Notes under the pieces: model-generated | Told to the model about the DNA's origin: nothing | The model's input: only the letters and a program-made list of their open reading frames with translations | Database searches by the model: none | In this document: positions 33,271-36,394 of the stretch, piece by piece | How positions within the stretch are numbered: the first letter of the stretch is position 1 | Layout of the letters: each line of letters begins with the position of its first letter | Assembly: GCA_948473115.1 (NCBI GenBank) | Contig: CAOKWI010000045.1 | Location: 1-36,394, forward strand | DNA from: an uncultured Lachnospiraceae bacterium | GTDB lineage: Bacteria > Bacillota > Clostridia > Lachnospirales > Lachnospiraceae | Length of the DNA: 36,394 nt | Direction: 5' to 3' | Program-made: the position numbers and the translations under genes

Positions 33271-33499
33271 TAGCGTTTTTTATGGTATTTTCTATACTTT
33301 TTATTGTTGAAAACAGCGTAAAATCGTTATTTTTGTATGGCGTATTTTTATTTATATGATTTCTTGGCACCGTTTTGGCACCAAAATACTTTTCTCCTTA
33401 TCCACCCTTATGACATGGTGCTAGCACCATGTATAAATAACATTAACAAGGAAAATATCAATTCGTTGTCCTCCACCACTCTAATCAACAAATTGAAAT
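33271..33499. other. Junction region next to the tuf fragment
   Basis: AT-rich, no gene. It holds a direct repeat (TTGGCACC at 33364 and again at 33376) and a 20-base perfect palindrome, described separately. Confidence 0.4.
33413..33432. repeat. Perfect 20-bp palindrome
   Basis: ACATGGTGCTAGCACCATGT reads the same on both strands. It lies past the stop of the Lnt-like gene and may be a recombinase or regulator binding site; no T-run follows. Confidence 0.6.
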
Positions 33500-34984
33500 T
33501 TACTTCTTAATTAGTCGTTTAATTTTTGGAAGTATGAAACTCCCTAACAAATATAAATTACACAGATATACAAATAGATTTCCAATATACGAATAAAGAG
33601 TAAATCGCCCTTTCGTGATAACCTGTGCAGATAATGTCTTTGTATCAGACTGAAAGTAATCGGTCTGTGCCAGCACACTGCCTTTAAAATCTGAAACAAT
33701 CGACATTCCCTTATTTGTATGTCTGATTATATTACTTCCATTTTCAACCCCTCGCACAATCGCCGTCTTTGAAGCTAATAATGTCATTTCTTTCCAATCC
33801 GAAGCCGGAACAAGCAGTATATCTACATTATCTTTACCTGCCTGCTGTATGTTCGACAAAAATGCCATATCAGAACATATGAACGGAGCAATTCTCCCGT
33901 ATTCTGTATCAAAACTTTTTAATATCCCATCTCCTTTTTGACACAGCTCTCCGATGGAACGTCCATACTTAAAATATTCTGAAATAAGTTCTCCCTGTGG
34001 ATTGAATGCTACCGTTTTATTTTCCTTTAAGTCCACATAAGGAGTTTTCACCAGCAGCGAAACAATCAAATAAATTTCTTCCTGTTTTGCCACATCCGAC
34101 GCTCGTTGTAGCAGTATATTTTCATCTTGTTTTAAAACTGCTCCATTCAGTTCCGACCAAAAAACAATCTTTGCCCCTGCTTGTGCTTCCAATTCTGTTT
34201 TTTGGAAAAGTTCATCAACTACTGATGATAGTTTATTCCTTGCGTTTGTAATATTTTCATCAGTAAATGTATCAGTATAAAATGTAGAATATATATCTTT
34301 ATCATCATTGAGCAGATGTGAAATCGGAACGGTTACACCAGCGATCCTAACACTTTTATCTGAATTTCCTACAAAATGAAACATAACAATTCCATAAGCA
34401 AACACCAATCCAATTACAGAACCATATACGATGATATATTTTTTGATGTATTCCTTTTTGTTTTTATTGTTCCAAATCCATATAACCATTGCCGCCGTCC
34501 AATATATTAAAAAAGTGATTCCATAGATTCCTGTTATCGTTACCATTTGTAGTAGATATAGATTTTGGTATTGTGTATAAGCGTCAGACAGCCCTCCCAA
34601 TATAGGATATATCAGATAGATGATATACTCTATTGATACCATTATACTTGCAAAAATAATAGTGTGCTGAAATCTCATTTTTGATTTTGACCAGTAGATA
34701 TACGGTAAAACTTTCAGAAAAGATAACAAAATTGATACCATTATACATATCTTTATGTCCATTCCAATAGCTCTCCCAAACTGGACAACAAATCCAATGG
34801 CATATATAGAACTAATTATAAGATATACTTTACGTGTATGATTGAGATAAACCATACACAGAAACAAAATTGGATAAATCCACGCAAAAATCGGAACACA
34901 CCATTCTCCGTTGGACATTACATAAATTAGAAAACTTAATATAATAAAAGCTGAAAAGTATTTATTTTTAAAGAACTTTTTCAT
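33500..34984 (-). CDS. Membrane nitrilase-superfamily protein, apolipoprotein N-acyltransferase-like
   Basis: A 494-residue protein: N-terminal membrane part with about six helices (10-205), then a carbon-nitrogen hydrolase domain (about 212-470) with the Glu-Lys-Cys triad E278 (VFWSELNG), K339 (YFKYGRSIGE) and C370 (FICSDMAF), and a final membrane helix. This is the layout of Lnt, which adds the third acyl chain to lipoproteins. Lnt is standard in Gram-negatives and patchy in Firmicutes, so the substrate is open. The start is preceded by AGGAGAG at a rather long spacing. AT-rich codon use; it lies in the accessory region next to a DUF2971 gene. Confidence 0.8.
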   Translation of the reverse strand: MKKFFKNKYFSAFIILSFLIYVMSNGEWCVPIFAWIYPILFLCMVYLNHTRKVYLIISSIYAIGFVVQFGRAIGMDIKICIMVSILLSFLKVLPYIYWSKSKMRFQHTIIFASIMVSIEYIIYLIYPILGGLSDAYTQYQNLYLLQMVTITGIYGITFLIYWTAAMVIWIWNNKNKKEYIKKYIIVYGSVIGLVFAYGIVMFHFVGNSDKSVRIAGVTVPISHLLNDDKDIYSTFYTDTFTDENITNARNKLSSVVDELFQKTELEAQAGAKIVFWSELNGAVLKQDENILLQRASDVAKQEEIYLIVSLLVKTPYVDLKENKTVAFNPQGELISEYFKYGRSIGELCQKGDGILKSFDTEYGRIAPFICSDMAFLSNIQQAGKDNVDILLVPASDWKEMTLLASKTAIVRGVENGSNIIRHTNKGMSIVSDFKGSVLAQTDYFQSDTKTLSAQVITKGRFTLYSYIGNLFVYLCNLYLLGSFILPKIKRLIKK

Positions 34985-35066
34985 ATTTACAATACTCTCC
35001 TAAACATTGATTTTTCGCTCTATTTGCTCCCCGACAAACCCGAAGTTGTATTTTTAAATATTAACA

Positions 35067-36050
35067 TTATACATATGGAATTTTTGATTTCTGTATCTTG
35101 ATTTTATTTGATTCCACATCTCTAATATACATATATTTCCTTAATAATATTTTCAAATCTTTTTCCTCAATCTGACATTTTGGTCCTAAAATTATCTTTT
35201 TTATAAAATCTTCTTTACATTTTTCAAATCCAAACTCAAAATATGAACAAATATTATTTTGTAGACTTCTAAATTTTAAATCACTACATGAAAATGACCC
35301 AAATATTTCATCATCAGCATGGAATGCCCCATTGAAAAATGGCTCATTTTTCCCGGTATCTTCATCAAAGTTTCCTACTTGTTTTCGAAATAGACGCCAT
35401 TCTCTTTCCTCACTAAATTTAGGATGTTTAAATGCAAATCTCTCTTGTAAAATAGGAGTTATAATTGGGGCAAGATTAAACATTATATCTGCTAGATTTA
35501 GTTCTTTCTCAGTTATATTCTCGAATATATATTTTAAGTGTCCTTCCATATATTCTTGAATATTTTTTAAGACAGATTTTTGATTATAGATAACCTTTAC
35601 AAAGTCATAACTATACATATCATCAATCTTTGATAACAATTCCGCATTAAATCCTATTGCAACCCCTTGTCCATCATTTCCATATGCCCTCCACTGACTT
35701 AACAAATCGGAGCTTTCAGAAAAGCAGCAAAAATAATTCTTAGTATTTTGAACGATATATGCTGAACCTAAATAAACACTTTCTATCGCTTTTTTTAAAA
35801 CTATTTTTACTAAAGTTAACAATTCATTATTAACTTCTCCTTTGTATGATTCAACTATATTTAAAAGCATTTTTTCCATTTGTCCAGCAAAATACCTTAA
35901 TTCACTTTTATCATTTGTTTTCTCTGCATCTGATAGCCATATACAATAATTCTGCAATATTTTAAGCATAGTATCAATAGAACAATAATGATATAAAATA
36001 TTGGGAGCTTTAGGCTCATATTTTCCACATTCTTTCAAAAATGTGTGCAT
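35067..36050 (-). CDS. DUF2971 family protein
   Basis: A 327-residue soluble protein with the DUF2971 layout: LYHYCSIDTMLKILQ near the N-terminus, LWLSDAEKTND-like CIWLSDAEKTNDKSE, then FCCFSESSDLLSQWRAYGNDGQGVAIGF in parts (about 108-135), and EEREWRLFRK near 220. Biochemical function unknown. Relatives often lie in defence islands and mobile elements, which fits this place. I chose the ATG at 36050 because GAGGAGGT abuts the ATG at 36056, leaving a correct seven-base spacing only for the later start. Confidence 0.85.
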   Translation of the reverse strand: MHTFLKECGKYEPKAPNILYHYCSIDTMLKILQNYCIWLSDAEKTNDKSELRYFAGQMEKMLLNIVESYKGEVNNELLTLVKIVLKKAIESVYLGSAYIVQNTKNYFCCFSESSDLLSQWRAYGNDGQGVAIGFNAELLSKIDDMYSYDFVKVIYNQKSVLKNIQEYMEGHLKYIFENITEKELNLADIMFNLAPIITPILQERFAFKHPKFSEEREWRLFRKQVGNFDEDTGKNEPFFNGAFHADDEIFGSFSCSDLKFRSLQNNICSYFEFGFEKCKEDFIKKIILGPKCQIEEKDLKILLRKYMYIRDVESNKIKIQKSKIPYV

Positions 36051-36115
36051 TCTCATACCTCCTCAAATCCCGATTTGTTCATTTAATTATATCATTTCCG
36101 TTCCTCATTTACCAC

Positions 36116-36152
36116 ATAAATATAGGGTGCAGCAACCACCGCACCCCACATT
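36116..36152 (-). terminator. Terminator-like hairpin between coiled-coil gene and DUF2971 gene
   Basis: GGGTGC (36125-36130) and GCACCC (36141-36146), flanked by ATAAAT/ATTTAT, form a stem just past the stop of the gene ending at 36155. On the leftward strand the T-run is short. Confidence 0.5.
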
Positions 36153-36154
36153 TA

Positions 36155-36394
36155 TTATCGTTCTAACGATTTCTCTATCTTCCATTTTCGTCCTTTCAAA
36201 TCGTTCTGTTTCTCATAAAGATTATTTCGCTCTTTGCAGAGTTCTTTCATGCGCTCCAACTGCGCCCGCACTCCCTCCCGGCAATCCGGCTCTATCTTTT
36301 TATATTCCCCGGTCAGATTGCGGATTGTATTATTGTTTTCCTTTATCTGCTCCGACAGGCATACCCAGTCTATCAGATTTTGCACTTCCTTGTC
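36155..36394 (-). CDS. C-terminal part of a coiled-coil protein, 5' end outside the window
   Basis: About 79 codons with no stop up to the window edge, so the gene probably continues beyond 36,394 (a GTG at 36385 has no supporting ribosome site). The residues are strongly helical and charged (LSEQIKENNNTIRNL, then MKELCKERNNLYEKQNDLK), a likely coiled coil. Such tails occur at the ends of relaxases of mobilisable Firmicutes elements; this is a guess from style and place. Confidence 0.55.
   Translation of the reverse strand, partial: DKEVQNLIDWVCLSEQIKENNNTIRNLTGEYKKIEPDCREGVRAQLERMKELCKERNNLYEKQNDLKGRKWKIEKSLER

Noticed and set aside
36155..36394. Firm call of a relaxase for the last partial gene
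   Set aside because: Only a coiled-coil tail is visible; no relaxase motif lies inside the window.

Overview
The window looks like a gut Lachnospiraceae-type (Clostridia) chromosome. Signs of this are AGGAGG-type ribosome binding sites with many GTG/TTG starts, a CIRCE-controlled hsp20, a YolD/UvrX-type Y-family polymerase pair, RecD2, and very large hybrid phosphorelay kinases. Bases 1 to about 23,400 are moderately GC-rich and read as ordinary chromosome. From about 23,450 to the end the sequence is clearly AT-richer and carries accessory and mobile-element genes.

Left part (1-7,500): a small membrane-anchored protein; a leftward run of Y-family DNA polymerase, polytopic membrane protein and YolD-like protein; a divergent ClpX-type unfoldase; a DUF805 membrane protein; and hsp20 behind a perfect CIRCE operator that overlaps its promoter.

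Middle part (7,500-23,400): an overlapping leftward operon of two ABC-exporter half-transporters (the second broken by a one-base frameshift) and an AraC-type regulator with a long helical C-terminal region. Next comes a leftward signalling cluster: a 1,200-residue membrane kinase with two receivers, an HPt and an HD-GYP domain, then a stand-alone receiver, then a second hybrid kinase with receiver and HPt. A LytTR response regulator diverges from it. These kinase genes hold several in-frame tandem repeats, and a 17-bp tandem repeat lies at the start of the large kinase. A YunG-like protein and RecD2 follow.

Right part (23,400-36,394): an alpha/beta hydrolase and a PhnB/VOC-fold protein, then a complete four-gene Wadjet (JetABCD) plasmid-defence operon transcribed leftward (31,350 to 24,948). 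Its upstream side is littered with mobile debris: a short remnant that appears to join the 5' end of a DNA methyltransferase gene to a winged-helix piece in another frame, a frameshifted and N-terminally truncated tyrosine recombinase, and a displaced 3' end of the EF-Tu gene (tuf) still carrying its terminator, which looks like an integration footprint. Beyond that lie a membrane nitrilase-superfamily (Lnt-like) protein, a DUF2971 protein and the 3' end of a coiled-coil protein that runs off the window.

Together: stress and DNA-damage genes on the left, a multi-input phosphorelay probably touching c-di-GMP in the centre, and a defence island next to a much-used integration site on the right. 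I see no rRNA, tRNA or CRISPR array.
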